From: Rhizocola hellebori
Lineage (GTDB): Bacteria > Actinomycetota > Actinomycetes > Mycobacteriales > Micromonosporaceae
Length of the DNA: 64,000 bases
Assembly: GCF_016862955.1 (NCBI RefSeq)
Contig: NZ_BONY01000031.1
Coordinates: forward strand, 44,166 to 108,165
Direction: 5' to 3'
How positions within the stretch are numbered: the first letter of the stretch is position 1; every line of letters starts with the position of its first letter. Made by a program: the position numbers and the translations under genes. Positions 33,932 through 42,679 of the stretch are shown piece after piece. The notes under the pieces are model-generated. The model did no database searches and was not told the DNA's origin. It saw only the letters and a list, made by a program, of their open reading frames with translations.

Positions 33932-34753
33932 ATGAGTGCTTACGAAAGCCAGGAATGGGAAGGCTTCGAGTTCCAGGAGAGCGGGCTCGGCGAATGGGAG
34001 TCGCACGAGTGGGAGTCGGGCGAGAACGAGTGGGAGCAGGAACAGTTCCTCGGCGGGATCCTGAGCTCGGTGCTCGGTGGCGAGACCGAGTCGTCGCAGA
34101 TGGAAATGGAGCTGACCCACGAGCTGCTGGAGGTCACCAGCGAGGAAGAGCTTGAGCAGTTCCTCGGCAACCTGATCAAGCGGGCCGGAAAGGCGGTCGG
34201 CGGGTTCATCAAGTCGCCAGTCGGCAAGGCCCTCGGTGGGGCGCTGAAGGGCATCGCGAAGAAGGCCCTTCCGGTCGCCGCGGGCGCGCTGGGCAACCTG
34301 GTGGTTCCCGGCGTCGGCGGCATGATCGGCTCGAAGCTCGGGTCGATGGCCACCAAGCTGTTCGAGGTCGAGCTGGAAGGCATGAGCGAGCAGCAGGCCG
34401 AGTTCGAGGTCGCCCGCCGCTACGTGCGCTTCGCCACCGCCGCAGCGCGCAACGCGGCCCGGGCGCCGGCCGGTGCTCCTCCTCGCGCCGTCGCGCGGGC
34501 CGCGCTGATCTCGGCCGCCCGCCGGCACGCCCCCGGGCTGGTCCGGGGCGGGCGTCCGGGCAGCGGCCCGCGCCCGCGGTTCCGGCCGCGCCGCGGCGGC
34601 GGCTCCGTCAGCGACTTTGCCTACAGCACCAACGGGTCTGGACAGGACTGGGCGGACGATGACGGCTTTGCCGGCGACGAAGACGGCGGCGAAGCCCGGC
34701 GCGAAGGCCGCTGGATCCGGCGCGGGCGCAAGATCCTCATCATCGGGGCCTGA
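33932..34753 (+). CDS. Glu-rich/Gly-zipper protein B, paralogue of the preceding gene
   Basis: 273 aa. N-terminus is a Glu/Trp/Ser repeat region (SYESQEWEGFEF, GEWESHEWESGENEWEQ). The core matches protein A: LEQFLGNLIKRAGKAV, GKALGGALKGIAKKALPVAAG, GGMIGSKLGSMATKLFEVELEGMSEQQAEFEVARRYVRFATAAARNAA. A basic Arg/Pro/Gly region (about 185-215) and an acidic patch precede the shared end RWIRRGRKILIIGA. 15 bp after protein A. Probably duplicated and diverged; the two may assemble together. Confidence 0.7.
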   Translation: MSAYESQEWEGFEFQESGLGEWESHEWESGENEWEQEQFLGGILSSVLGGETESSQMEMELTHELLEVTSEEELEQFLGNLIKRAGKAVGGFIKSPVGKALGGALKGIAKKALPVAAGALGNLVVPGVGGMIGSKLGSMATKLFEVELEGMSEQQAEFEVARRYVRFATAAARNAARAPAGAPPRAVARAALISAARRHAPGLVRGGRPGSGPRPRFRPRRGGGSVSDFAYSTNGSGQDWADDDGFAGDEDGGEARREGRWIRRGRKILIIGA

Positions 34754-34764
34754 CGGCGGCGGCC

Positions 34765-36084
34765 ATGACGACCTCGCCCGCAACCGCATTCCTCGAACAC
34801 GAAGCCCGCGCGCTGTTGACGCGGCTGGACCGGGTTCGGCCCTTCGTCATCAACGAGACGATGGTGCTGGCGGCCGCGCCGCTGCCCGCGGCGCTTTCCG
34901 CGGTCGAGCCGTTCCTGCTCAACGGCCGCCGGGTGCTGCGACGCAACGTGGAGCAGTTCCTTGAGTGGTTGCGGGGACCCGGACGTGACATGCCGGCAAG
35001 CGAACAGCAGCACCGGTTCACCGCCATCCGGATCGCTTTCAACGACGTGCTCTCGCAGTTCGACCTCTTCACCGAGGCGATCACGCAGCGCAGCGAACAC
35101 CAGACCGGGGTATGGCTGTCCGGATTGGACATGCTGGCCACCGACGCGCTGAGACTGCGCCAGCAGCTTTTCGATCCGCCACCGCTCATCTGTTACCTGG
35201 CCCGGGGACCGGGCGCGGCCATCCGCCGAGCCCGGACCCGCCTGCCCGGGGGCGCCTCCAGCCCGGCCGCGCTGATCCGGGTACCCAGGGAAAGAATGAT
35301 CGGGCACGGTATCGGATCGTCGCTGATCCACGAGGTCGGCCACCAGGGCGCGGCATTGCTGTCGCTGGTGGAAACGCTTCGGCCCGCGCTGCTCGATGCC
35401 ATGCGGCGAGCCGAAGGGGCGCAACGCCACGCGTGGCGCTCGTGGGCGGGATGGATCTCCGAGATCGCCGCGGACCTGTGGTCGGTGGCCAAGCTCGGGG
35501 TCGGATCCACGCTGGGCCTGATCGGAGTGGTCAGCCTTCCCCGCTGGTTCGTCTTCCGGCCCAGCGGAGCCGACCCGCATCCGGTGCCATGGATACGGGT
35601 ACAGGTTTCCGCCGCGATCGGTGCGGCGCTCTACCCGGATCCACAGTGGACGACGGTCAGCAAGCTCTGGTCCGCGCTGTATCCACTGGAGCGTGCCCCG
35701 GCCGCGATGCGCGGGGAGCTGGCGAGTCTGGTGGCGCACATCCCGGAATTCGTCGGGACGCTGCTGGATCACCGCTCGGCCGCCCTGCGCGGTGAGCGGC
35801 TCGGCAACGTGCTGTGGATGCCGGGGCGGCAGCGTTCCGAACTGCTCGCCCGGTACGCCTCCTGGCAACGCGCGCCGCAGGAGCTGTTCGCGGTGCCGCC
35901 CGCGCTGGCCTTCGCCGTGCTCGGCCAGGCCCGCGGCGAGGGTCTGCTCAGCCCCGAACAGGAGAGCCGTCTGCTGGGCGCACAGCTCACTCGATGGGCC
36001 GTGCGCGGCAGCCTGGACACCTCAGTGCTGTGCGCACAGGCCAGCCGACCCGTGCCGGTGCGTGCGCCGGCACTAGCCAACTAG
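34765..36084 (+). CDS. HEVGH zinc metalloprotease-like protein
   Basis: 439 aa. SSLIHEVGHQGAALL (His189, Glu190, His193) is a zincin HExxH motif on a helix, and WISEIAADLWSVAKLG about 40 residues on offers Glu233 as a possible third zinc ligand, an arrangement like gluzincins. The surroundings do not match a peptidase family I know. No signal peptide. It could process the two preceding Gly-zipper proteins, an inference from order only. Confidence 0.6.
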   Translation: MTTSPATAFLEHEARALLTRLDRVRPFVINETMVLAAAPLPAALSAVEPFLLNGRRVLRRNVEQFLEWLRGPGRDMPASEQQHRFTAIRIAFNDVLSQFDLFTEAITQRSEHQTGVWLSGLDMLATDALRLRQQLFDPPPLICYLARGPGAAIRRARTRLPGGASSPAALIRVPRERMIGHGIGSSLIHEVGHQGAALLSLVETLRPALLDAMRRAEGAQRHAWRSWAGWISEIAADLWSVAKLGVGSTLGLIGVVSLPRWFVFRPSGADPHPVPWIRVQVSAAIGAALYPDPQWTTVSKLWSALYPLERAPAAMRGELASLVAHIPEFVGTLLDHRSAALRGERLGNVLWMPGRQRSELLARYASWQRAPQELFAVPPALAFAVLGQARGEGLLSPEQESRLLGAQLTRWAVRGSLDTSVLCAQASRPVPVRAPALAN

Positions 36085-36094
36085 GAGAGACGCA

Positions 36095-37963
36095 GTGTCT
36101 GACAACAACAACAGGTTCAGGGTCCAGGGCTACCCGCGGACCCCGGTGCAGGCGGGCACGACGGTCCGTCTAGAAGCGCTCCTGGATGGGGAGCTGGTGC
36201 CGGCACAATGGCGGATCGACTGGACCATCCGCGGTCCGCGTTCCAACGACGAGAAGCTCCTCCCGGATCGGGGGCCGAAGATTGACTTCGATCCCGGGGT
36301 TCCCGGCGCCTACGCGGTGACCGCCCGCAGGTTGCCGGCCGGCGGCACGCCGTCGCCGGGAGGTGAAGCGCCACTTGAAGAATCCACGCCGTTGCCCGGT
36401 ATGGAGGGGGGCGCCTTCTCGGCCAAGGCCAAGACCGGCGTCATCGCCAAGCCGGTGGTGTCGGGCGGGCCGGTCGACAACCTCGAAACCGAACCGTGGG
36501 ACATCACCGTGCAGTCCTCAGGCGTGATCAGCCCCGAGGGAACAGTTCCGGTCAGCCTGCAGCGCACCGGGGTCACCGGCACGCTGGACCAGGTGCTGTG
36601 GACCATCATCCGCAACCGCACCAACGCCATCTCGTTCCGCCGCTACAAGCAGTTCATCGACGGCGTCATGTGCGGTGGGACGGAGCTTCGCGGTTACCCG
36701 GGCAACGGTGGCCGGCTCAACTTCACCGGCACCCAGGCTTACCAGGTGCTCAAGCAGGCCACCGATGCCTTCCTCATGCAGGAGTGCGGCGTCGTGGACG
36801 TCACACCCGAGGGCTTCCTCGACCCCGCTCTGGTGGAGCGGGAGCTGGAGACCGGTTCGCTTGAGGCACAGCGGTTCCTGGAGCAGGAGCCGCGCCGCTA
36901 CAGCCGCAGCACCCCGGTCACCGTCGAGGAGCTCAAGTCGCTGCGTTCGCTGTACTACGACCAGCTTCGCGATGACGGCGCGGTGGCTTTGCCGTACCTC
37001 AAAATAATCCGGGACCGGCTCAGCGACGTGCCGCTGAAGGGGCCCAACGAGACCTTGCTCAACTGCTATGGCATTCTGCGCTCCCGGCTCACCGGGCCGC
37101 TGGCCATGGAGCTGATCTGGTCCTACTGGCACGAGGAGGGCATGCTCGTGCAGACCCTCAACGCGATCCTGGCTCGCTTCCAGAACCGCCGCCTGGTCGA
37201 CGGGCGCGATCCGCTGGCCCGCCTTGACCTCGACCCGCTTCGCCCGCTGGCCAACCTGTTCTGGGGCTGGGCCGAGGACGAGATGCACCGGCTGACGGTG
37301 CGCCGCCGCGCGTTCGAGTACGACCACGAGTACGGGCTCACGTTGCTGGGCAAGGCGATGCCCGAGCGGCGCACCGTGGACACCCGTTCCCGGTTCATCG
37401 AGTCGTTCCACACCCTGCTGCACAGCTGCTACCTGTTCTTCAAGGAGGACGACGACACCACGGTGCTGGCCGACGGCTTCCCGTTGCTCAACGCGTTGCG
37501 CGAGACCCATCTGATCCTGTCGGAGGGCGCGCACAACCAGTTCGGCGACTTGCCCTCGGCGGCCCGCGCGGAAATGATGATCATGCAGTGGCTGCTCGCC
37601 CGTCCCGAGATGCGCGAGTTCCTCGGCGGGCGCGTGATGGTGCCCTATGAGGAGGAGTGGATGGATCGGGTGGACACCATGAAACAGCTGCAGGGCTGGA
37701 CCGACACCACCGTCACCCATCCCCGCGACCTCGGGGTGTTCGGCGAGCAGATCCTGCTGAGCATCCGCTACGGCAACTGGAGTGTCATCAACGACCCGCA
37801 GCAGGCCGCGAACTGGGCCCGCTACTGGCGTCCGGAGATCCAGCGGTACACCCACGCCTACCGGGCCACCACCGGGATGGACCTCACCGAGAAGGTGGAC
37901 GCGACAGTTCCCGCTTACCTGTTGCAGCGCCGGCTGGTCGCGCAGCAGCGCGTCTCGCGCTGA
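36095..37963 (+). CDS. 622-aa protein of unknown family with N-terminal Ig-like domain
   Basis: GTG start with AGGAGA upstream, 10 bp after the metalloprotease gene. Residues 1-80 form an Ig-like beta domain (PVQAGTTVRLEALLDGELVPAQWRIDWTIRGP, DPGVPGAYAVTAR); a Pro/Gly linker and a second beta region follow (to about 170). The C-terminal 440 residues are helical with many aromatic and acidic positions (YWHEEGMLVQTLNAILARFQNRRLVDGRDPLARLDLDPLRPLANLFWGWAEDEMHRLTVRRRAFEYDHEYGLTL shortened here to its ends). No catalytic motif recognised. Presumably the scaffold of the operon. Confidence 0.6.
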   Translation: MSDNNNRFRVQGYPRTPVQAGTTVRLEALLDGELVPAQWRIDWTIRGPRSNDEKLLPDRGPKIDFDPGVPGAYAVTARRLPAGGTPSPGGEAPLEESTPLPGMEGGAFSAKAKTGVIAKPVVSGGPVDNLETEPWDITVQSSGVISPEGTVPVSLQRTGVTGTLDQVLWTIIRNRTNAISFRRYKQFIDGVMCGGTELRGYPGNGGRLNFTGTQAYQVLKQATDAFLMQECGVVDVTPEGFLDPALVERELETGSLEAQRFLEQEPRRYSRSTPVTVEELKSLRSLYYDQLRDDGAVALPYLKIIRDRLSDVPLKGPNETLLNCYGILRSRLTGPLAMELIWSYWHEEGMLVQTLNAILARFQNRRLVDGRDPLARLDLDPLRPLANLFWGWAEDEMHRLTVRRRAFEYDHEYGLTLLGKAMPERRTVDTRSRFIESFHTLLHSCYLFFKEDDDTTVLADGFPLLNALRETHLILSEGAHNQFGDLPSAARAEMMIMQWLLARPEMREFLGGRVMVPYEEEWMDRVDTMKQLQGWTDTTVTHPRDLGVFGEQILLSIRYGNWSVINDPQQAANWARYWRPEIQRYTHAYRATTGMDLTEKVDATVPAYLLQRRLVAQQRVSR

Positions 37964-37976
37964 GCGGGCCGATGCC

Positions 37977-39071
37977 ATGAGGGTGGCGGACTTCACCTCG
38001 TCGCTCTATCTCGGCATGCGGCACGCCGGTGCGGAGCTGGCGACCCTCTTGCCAGAGTCGTCGGCGCTCACCAGCGGCCGGCCGGCGGTACTGGATCCGC
38101 CGGCCGGGGCGGGCGCGGCGCGCAGGCTGGCGCTGCGGGCGGGCGCCGAACAGGCGGCGTTCACCCGGTCGACGCTGCACGGGCTGAACGACTGCCTGGA
38201 AGTGTTGCTGGGCAAGGACACCGCGCTGGCGGTCGACTCCGGGGTGTACCCGGTCGGGCGGTGGGCGGTGCAACGCGCCGCCGGAACGGGGACTCCGGTT
38301 GCCTGGGTCGGCCACCACGACGTCGCGGGCCTCGAGTCCGGGCTGCGCAGGTTCACCGGCCGGGGTCTGCGGCCGGTCGTGGTGGCCGACGGGCTGTGCA
38401 CCGGCTGCGGCCGGGCCTATCCGGTCGCCGAGGTGGTCGCGTTCCTCGACCGTTACCGGGCAACGCTTCTGCTCGATGACACGCAGGCGCTCGGCATCCT
38501 CGGCGTCAAGAGCGGACAGCCCTATGGCAGCGGGGGCGGCGGATCGGTGGCGCATGCCGGTGTTTCGCACTCGTCGGTACTGGCCGTTTCCTCGCTGGCC
38601 AAAGCGTTCGGCGCGCCGGTGGCCTGCGTGGCCGGACCGGCGCGGATCGTGGGAAAGCTGCGCACCGCGGGCAGCGCGGTGCACTCCAGCCCACCGTCGC
38701 AAGTGGACATAGCGGCCGCCACCCACGCCGTCGATCGCAACGCGGCCGACGGCGACCGGTTGCGAACGGCGCTCGCGCATCGGGTGCGGATGCTGCGCCG
38801 GGTGACCGCAAGGCAGGACCTGACCTTGGTGGGCGGCCTCTTCCCGGTCCAGAGCACACCGGTGATCGCGGTCGGGGCCGGGCGCTGGCTGCTCGACCGG
38901 CTGGCCGCCAACGGGGTTCGTGGGGTGTTGCGGCAGACCTGCCGCGGGGGCAGCGCGGTCACCCTGGTGGTCACCGCGGTGCACTCGTTCGCCGATGTCG
39001 AGCGGGCCGCCGGGCTGCTGGCGGGTTGCTGGCAAGAACTTTTGGACAAGGGGGTGCGCCGTGTCGCCTGA
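37977..39071 (+). CDS. PLP-dependent enzyme of the AONS/KBL fold type I group
   Basis: 364 aa. LLLDDTQALGILGVKSG (Asp167 and Asp168 region, where related enzymes bind the PLP pyridine nitrogen) and VLAVSSLAKAFGAPVACVAG with Lys209 as the likely Schiff-base residue resemble 8-amino-7-oxononanoate synthase and 2-amino-3-ketobutyrate CoA ligase. The N-terminal lid is shorter than in those (about 390-400 aa), and a CTGCG motif precedes the PLP region. Substrate unknown. Its end overlaps the next gene by 11 bp. Confidence 0.72.
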   Translation: MRVADFTSSLYLGMRHAGAELATLLPESSALTSGRPAVLDPPAGAGAARRLALRAGAEQAAFTRSTLHGLNDCLEVLLGKDTALAVDSGVYPVGRWAVQRAAGTGTPVAWVGHHDVAGLESGLRRFTGRGLRPVVVADGLCTGCGRAYPVAEVVAFLDRYRATLLLDDTQALGILGVKSGQPYGSGGGGSVAHAGVSHSSVLAVSSLAKAFGAPVACVAGPARIVGKLRTAGSAVHSSPPSQVDIAAATHAVDRNAADGDRLRTALAHRVRMLRRVTARQDLTLVGGLFPVQSTPVIAVGAGRWLLDRLAANGVRGVLRQTCRGGSAVTLVVTAVHSFADVERAAGLLAGCWQELLDKGVRRVA

Positions 39072-39888
39072 ATCGCCCATCATCGACTGCCATTGCCACG
39101 CGGGCAAGGGCGACGGCCTTACCGGCCCGTGGGACACCGATGCGCCGCTGGCCGGTTACCTGAGCCGGGCGCGGGCCGCCGGGATCGACGCCACGATCGT
39201 GTTCGCCGCCTTCGGCTCCGACTACGAGCGGGCCAACCGGGAAGTAGCGCGGATCGTACGCGGCGATCCCGGAAGGCTGCTCGGTTTCGCGCTGGTGCAC
39301 CCGGACCGCGACAGCGGCCGGATCGCCTCGATGATCGCCACGGCCGTGACCGAACACGGTTTGCGCGGCATCAAGGCACATCGCCACGACGCCCGGCTGA
39401 CCCGCGAGGTCTGCGAAGCCGCGCGGCAGTGGCGGTTGCCGCTGCTCTACGACGTGATGGGCGACGTTGCCCCGATCGAGCTCTTCGCGACCGAGTACCC
39501 GCAGGTCGCGTTCATCATCCCGCACCTGGGCAGCTTCGCCGACGATTGGCGGGCCCAGCGCGCCTTCCTCGACCTGCTCGCCCGCCACCCCAACGTGCAC
39601 ACCGACACCTCGGGCGTGCGCCGCTTCGATCTGCTGGTGGAGGCGGTGCGCAGAGCCGGGCCGCACAAGGTGCTCTTCGGCTCCGACGGCCCGTGGCTGC
39701 ACCCGGGGGTGGAGCTGGCCAAGGTGAAAGCGCTCGGGCTGGCCCCCGACGCGCAGCGGCTGGTCCTCGGCGGGAACCTGGTGCGGCTGCTGCGCCGGGT
39801 TCGCGTGCCGTCGGCGATGCCGCGTGCCGTGGCGGTCAGAGCCGAGCTGCCGTCCGCGGCCGATCCCTGGGAAAGAAGACCGGCATGA
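39061..39888 (+). CDS. TIM-barrel amidohydrolase (amidohydrolase_2 family)
   Basis: 275 aa from a GTG inside the previous gene. Metal-ligand motif IIDCHCH at residues 7-13, GIKAHRH, IIPHLGSF and the final GSDGPW aspartate outline the amidohydrolase_2 (ACMSD/decarboxylase-like) barrel. The family hydrolyses or decarboxylates small ring or acyl compounds. Coupled to the M20 gene by ATGA. Confidence 0.78.
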   Translation: MSPESPIIDCHCHAGKGDGLTGPWDTDAPLAGYLSRARAAGIDATIVFAAFGSDYERANREVARIVRGDPGRLLGFALVHPDRDSGRIASMIATAVTEHGLRGIKAHRHDARLTREVCEAARQWRLPLLYDVMGDVAPIELFATEYPQVAFIIPHLGSFADDWRAQRAFLDLLARHPNVHTDTSGVRRFDLLVEAVRRAGPHKVLFGSDGPWLHPGVELAKVKALGLAPDAQRLVLGGNLVRLLRRVRVPSAMPRAVAVRAELPSAADPWERRPA

Positions 39889-41012
39889 CCACGGTGGCCG
39901 CGCTGAAAGCGGCCGTCTGTGAACGCGTCGACGAGATCGCCGACGAGCTGGTCGACCTGTCACACGCCGTGCATCGGTTCGCCGAACCGGCGTTCGAGGA
40001 GCATCGCTCCGCCGCGGCGGTGGCCGCGTTGGCGTCCCGGCACGGGCTGTCTGTCCGGCGACCGGTCGCCGGGCTGAAGACCGCGTTCGTCGCCGAGTCC
40101 GGCAGCGACGGCCCGATCGTGGCGATCTTCGCCGAGTACGACGCGCTGCCCGGCCTCGGCCATGCCTGTGGCCACAACGTGATCGCGGCCGCCGGGGCGG
40201 GCGCGGCGATCGCCCTGCACGCGCTCGGCGGCCGGCCCGGCCGGGTGCGGCTGATCGGCAGCCCCGCCGAGGAACGCGGCGGGGGCAAGATAATCCTGGC
40301 CCGCGCCGGTTTCCTGCACGGTGTGCGAGCCGCGATGCTCATACACCCCAACGCTTTCGAAACAGCCCGGCCGCATATCATCGCGGCCCTGCACCTGCGC
40401 GTGCGCACGCTGGGCCGGGCCGCGCACGCGACGCTGTTCCCGGAACGCGGCATCAACGCCCTGGACGGGCTGATTCTCGGCCTGGCCGGGTTGTGGTCCA
40501 TTCGCGCCGGGCTGCCGCACGCCGGTCAGGTGCACGGCGTTCTGGTGCAGGGAGGCACGTCTCCCGGGGTGATCCCGGATAGGGCCGAAGCGGCGTTCCT
40601 GGTCCGTGCCGCCACCCTGGCCGGGCTGACGCCCGTGGCCGACCGCGTGCTGCGGACCTTGGCCGGCGGCGCGGCCAGCGTCGGCGCCGGGCTGCGAGTG
40701 CGGGCCACCGCCCCCGCCTACGCGGAGCTTCGCACCGATCCCGAGCTAGCTCTCGCCTGGGAGCGCAACGCCAGATCACTTGGCCGTCAACCGTTGCTCA
40801 ATGTGCCGCCGAACCGGGTCGGCAGCAGCGACCTGGGCAACGTCAGCCATCTCGTCCCCACGATCCACCCCATGCTGGCGATCGCCGACGGCGACACCGT
40901 CCCGCACACGCCCGGGTTCGCCGCCGCCGCGATCTCCGACCGCGCCGACCGCGCGGTCCTCGACGGAGCAAAGGCCATGGCCATGACCGCAATCGATGAG
41001 CTACTGCAATAG
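39885..41012 (+). CDS. M20D-family metallo-amidohydrolase
   Basis: 375 aa with the M20D pattern: AEYDALPGLGHACGHNVIAAAG (metal ligands and catalytic Asp), GSPAEERGGGK (catalytic Glu pair), a dimerisation lid (HIIAALHLRVRTLGRAAHATLFPERGINALDG) and the last His in DTVPHTPGF. Members remove acyl groups from N-acyl amino acids, p-aminobenzoyl-glutamate or auxin conjugates. As the last gene of the sigma-54 operon it overlaps the convergent activator gene by 12 bp. Confidence 0.85.
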   Translation: MTTVAALKAAVCERVDEIADELVDLSHAVHRFAEPAFEEHRSAAAVAALASRHGLSVRRPVAGLKTAFVAESGSDGPIVAIFAEYDALPGLGHACGHNVIAAAGAGAAIALHALGGRPGRVRLIGSPAEERGGGKIILARAGFLHGVRAAMLIHPNAFETARPHIIAALHLRVRTLGRAAHATLFPERGINALDGLILGLAGLWSIRAGLPHAGQVHGVLVQGGTSPGVIPDRAEAAFLVRAATLAGLTPVADRVLRTLAGGAASVGAGLRVRATAPAYAELRTDPELALAWERNARSLGRQPLLNVPPNRVGSSDLGNVSHLVPTIHPMLAIADGDTVPHTPGFAAAAISDRADRAVLDGAKAMAMTAIDELLQ

Positions 41013-42401
41013 TGCTCTGCCTTGGGCTCGCCACTTTTGCAGCATGCGGTCGGTTACCCCGAGCCGGCGTGCCGCCTCCTGCAGATCGTCGCCGCATCGG
41101 CGTAGCGCCAGCCGGATGGCTGTCTCGGCCGCCGAGTCCCGGATGTGGCGGTAGCCGCAACCGGCGCTGAGCGCCGCCTCGACCGCGTCGTCGAGCAGCA
41201 CCTGCACCTGCTGCTCCTGCGCGGCCGACACCTCCAGCGGGCGTTCCTCATCGGGGATGTCGCCCGGCGTGACCGGGCCGGGTCCCACGTGACGCGCGGC
41301 GATGCGAAGCGCGAGCTGGCGCAGATCGCGCACATTGCCGGGATATTCGCGCTGATCGAGCATGCGCGCCACGGCCGGGTCGAGCCGCAGGCCCTCGACC
41401 CCGGTGGCTTCGGCGAGAAAGTGGCGGAACAGCATGAGGATGTCGGCTCGCCGTTCGCGCAGCGGCGGAAGGTGGACCATGGTCGCCGCCAGCCGGTGGT
41501 AGAGGTCCAGCCGGAACCTGCCCGCGCTCACCTCCGCGCGCAGATCCCGGTTGGTGGCGCAGACCAGCCGGAAGCTGACCTTGCGCCAGGTATCGCCGCC
41601 GACCCGCTTGAAAGTGGACTCCTGCACCACCCGCAGCAGCTCGGCCTGCAGCGGCAACGGCAATTCACCGACCTCGTCAAGGAACAGGGTGCCCTTGTTG
41701 GCTGCGGCGAACGCGCCGTCGCGGGCCGTCATCGCGCCGGTGAAGGCGCCCCGTTCGTGGCCGAAGAACTCACTGCCGGCCAGGGTCGGGACAATGGCGC
41801 CGCAGTCGACGACGATCAGGTCGCTCTTGTCCGGCCGGTTGTCCAAGTGATGAAAGAGCCTTGCTATTAACTCTTTTCCGGTACCGGTCTCGCCCGTCAC
41901 CAACAGGGCTGCCCCGGTGAAGTGGGCGACCTCCACCACCCGGCGCAGGGCCCTGAGCCAGCCCGTTGTGGCGCCCACCAGCTGACGGCGCACCACGTTC
42001 GATCGCACCAGGCCATCCACCTCGCGCCAGCGCTGCAGCCGGGCCAGTACGCTCGCACCCGGGTTGTCGGCCGACGCCCACGCCACCACGTCCTCGGCGC
42101 CGCTTGCCAGCAAACGCCACGTCAGTCCCTCGGCGCAGCCGCTTTCGCCGACCACGACCAACATCCGGCGGCCACCCTCGCTCAGACCGGCCACGAACTC
42201 GAGCAGGGCACTGTCGGGCGCGGCGGACACGCACAGCCGAGGCCGGTCTGGATCATCCACGGTGGCGCGGCCGTTGCCCGGCCGGTGCACTATCTCGGCC
42301 GACACTCCACGCAGCAGGAGATCAGAGCGAACGGCCACGGCCAGTGTCGCATCGCGATCGCCGGCAAAGTGGATGCTGCAACTGATTTCCGGACCCGCCA
42401 C
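41001..42401 (-). CDS. sigma-54-dependent AAA+ activator (bacterial enhancer-binding protein)
   Basis: 466 aa from a GTG preceded by GGAAGGA. N-terminal 130 residues are a divergent regulatory domain with a receiver-like feel but no phospho-acceptor Asp pair. AAA+ domain: Walker A GETGTGKE (170-177), the sigma-54 contact loop GAFTGA (218-223), Walker B GTLFLDEV (237-244), an arginine-finger region RLDLYHRLA and PGNVRDLRQL. A Fis-type HTH ends it (AIRLALRRCGDDLQEAARRLGVTDRMLQKW). GAFTGA is the signature of proteins that remodel sigma-54 holoenzyme, so it is the natural partner of RpoN 8 kb away and should act on the promoter at 33101. Confidence 0.92.
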   Translation of the reverse strand: MAGPEISCSIHFAGDRDATLAVAVRSDLLLRGVSAEIVHRPGNGRATVDDPDRPRLCVSAAPDSALLEFVAGLSEGGRRMLVVVGESGCAEGLTWRLLASGAEDVVAWASADNPGASVLARLQRWREVDGLVRSNVVRRQLVGATTGWLRALRRVVEVAHFTGAALLVTGETGTGKELIARLFHHLDNRPDKSDLIVVDCGAIVPTLAGSEFFGHERGAFTGAMTARDGAFAAANKGTLFLDEVGELPLPLQAELLRVVQESTFKRVGGDTWRKVSFRLVCATNRDLRAEVSAGRFRLDLYHRLAATMVHLPPLRERRADILMLFRHFLAEATGVEGLRLDPAVARMLDQREYPGNVRDLRQLALRIAARHVGPGPVTPGDIPDEERPLEVSAAQEQQVQVLLDDAVEAALSAGCGYRHIRDSAAETAIRLALRRCGDDLQEAARRLGVTDRMLQKWRAQGRALLQ

Positions 42402-42679
42402 GTTCGGTCCTTCCTTCAGCCGTTAAGGATCCGAGCGTGCTAGCGGGAATTCAAGCGTAGTAGCGGCAATACGACGCGCGCGCTCGAAACAATGCCTTGC
42501 GATCAAAGGCTTGACGGGGTATGAACGAAAGCAGGCGTGACGGAGGCCGTGTCATCGGCGAGCGCCCAAAAAATGCTCAGTGAGCAAGTGGCATCCATCG
42601 CGGTGCGGGTCGTGTGATCGAGCGGTGGGTCTGTTTGGCGTCTCCGCATTCTCTTACCAAAGCCATGAGGAGCTTTGTC

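Noticed and set aside
42560..42679. TGGCATCCATCGCGGTGC and TTGGCGTCTCCGCA as sigma-54 promoters for the 42680 gene
   Set aside because: The GG-to-GC spacing is wrong in both cases.
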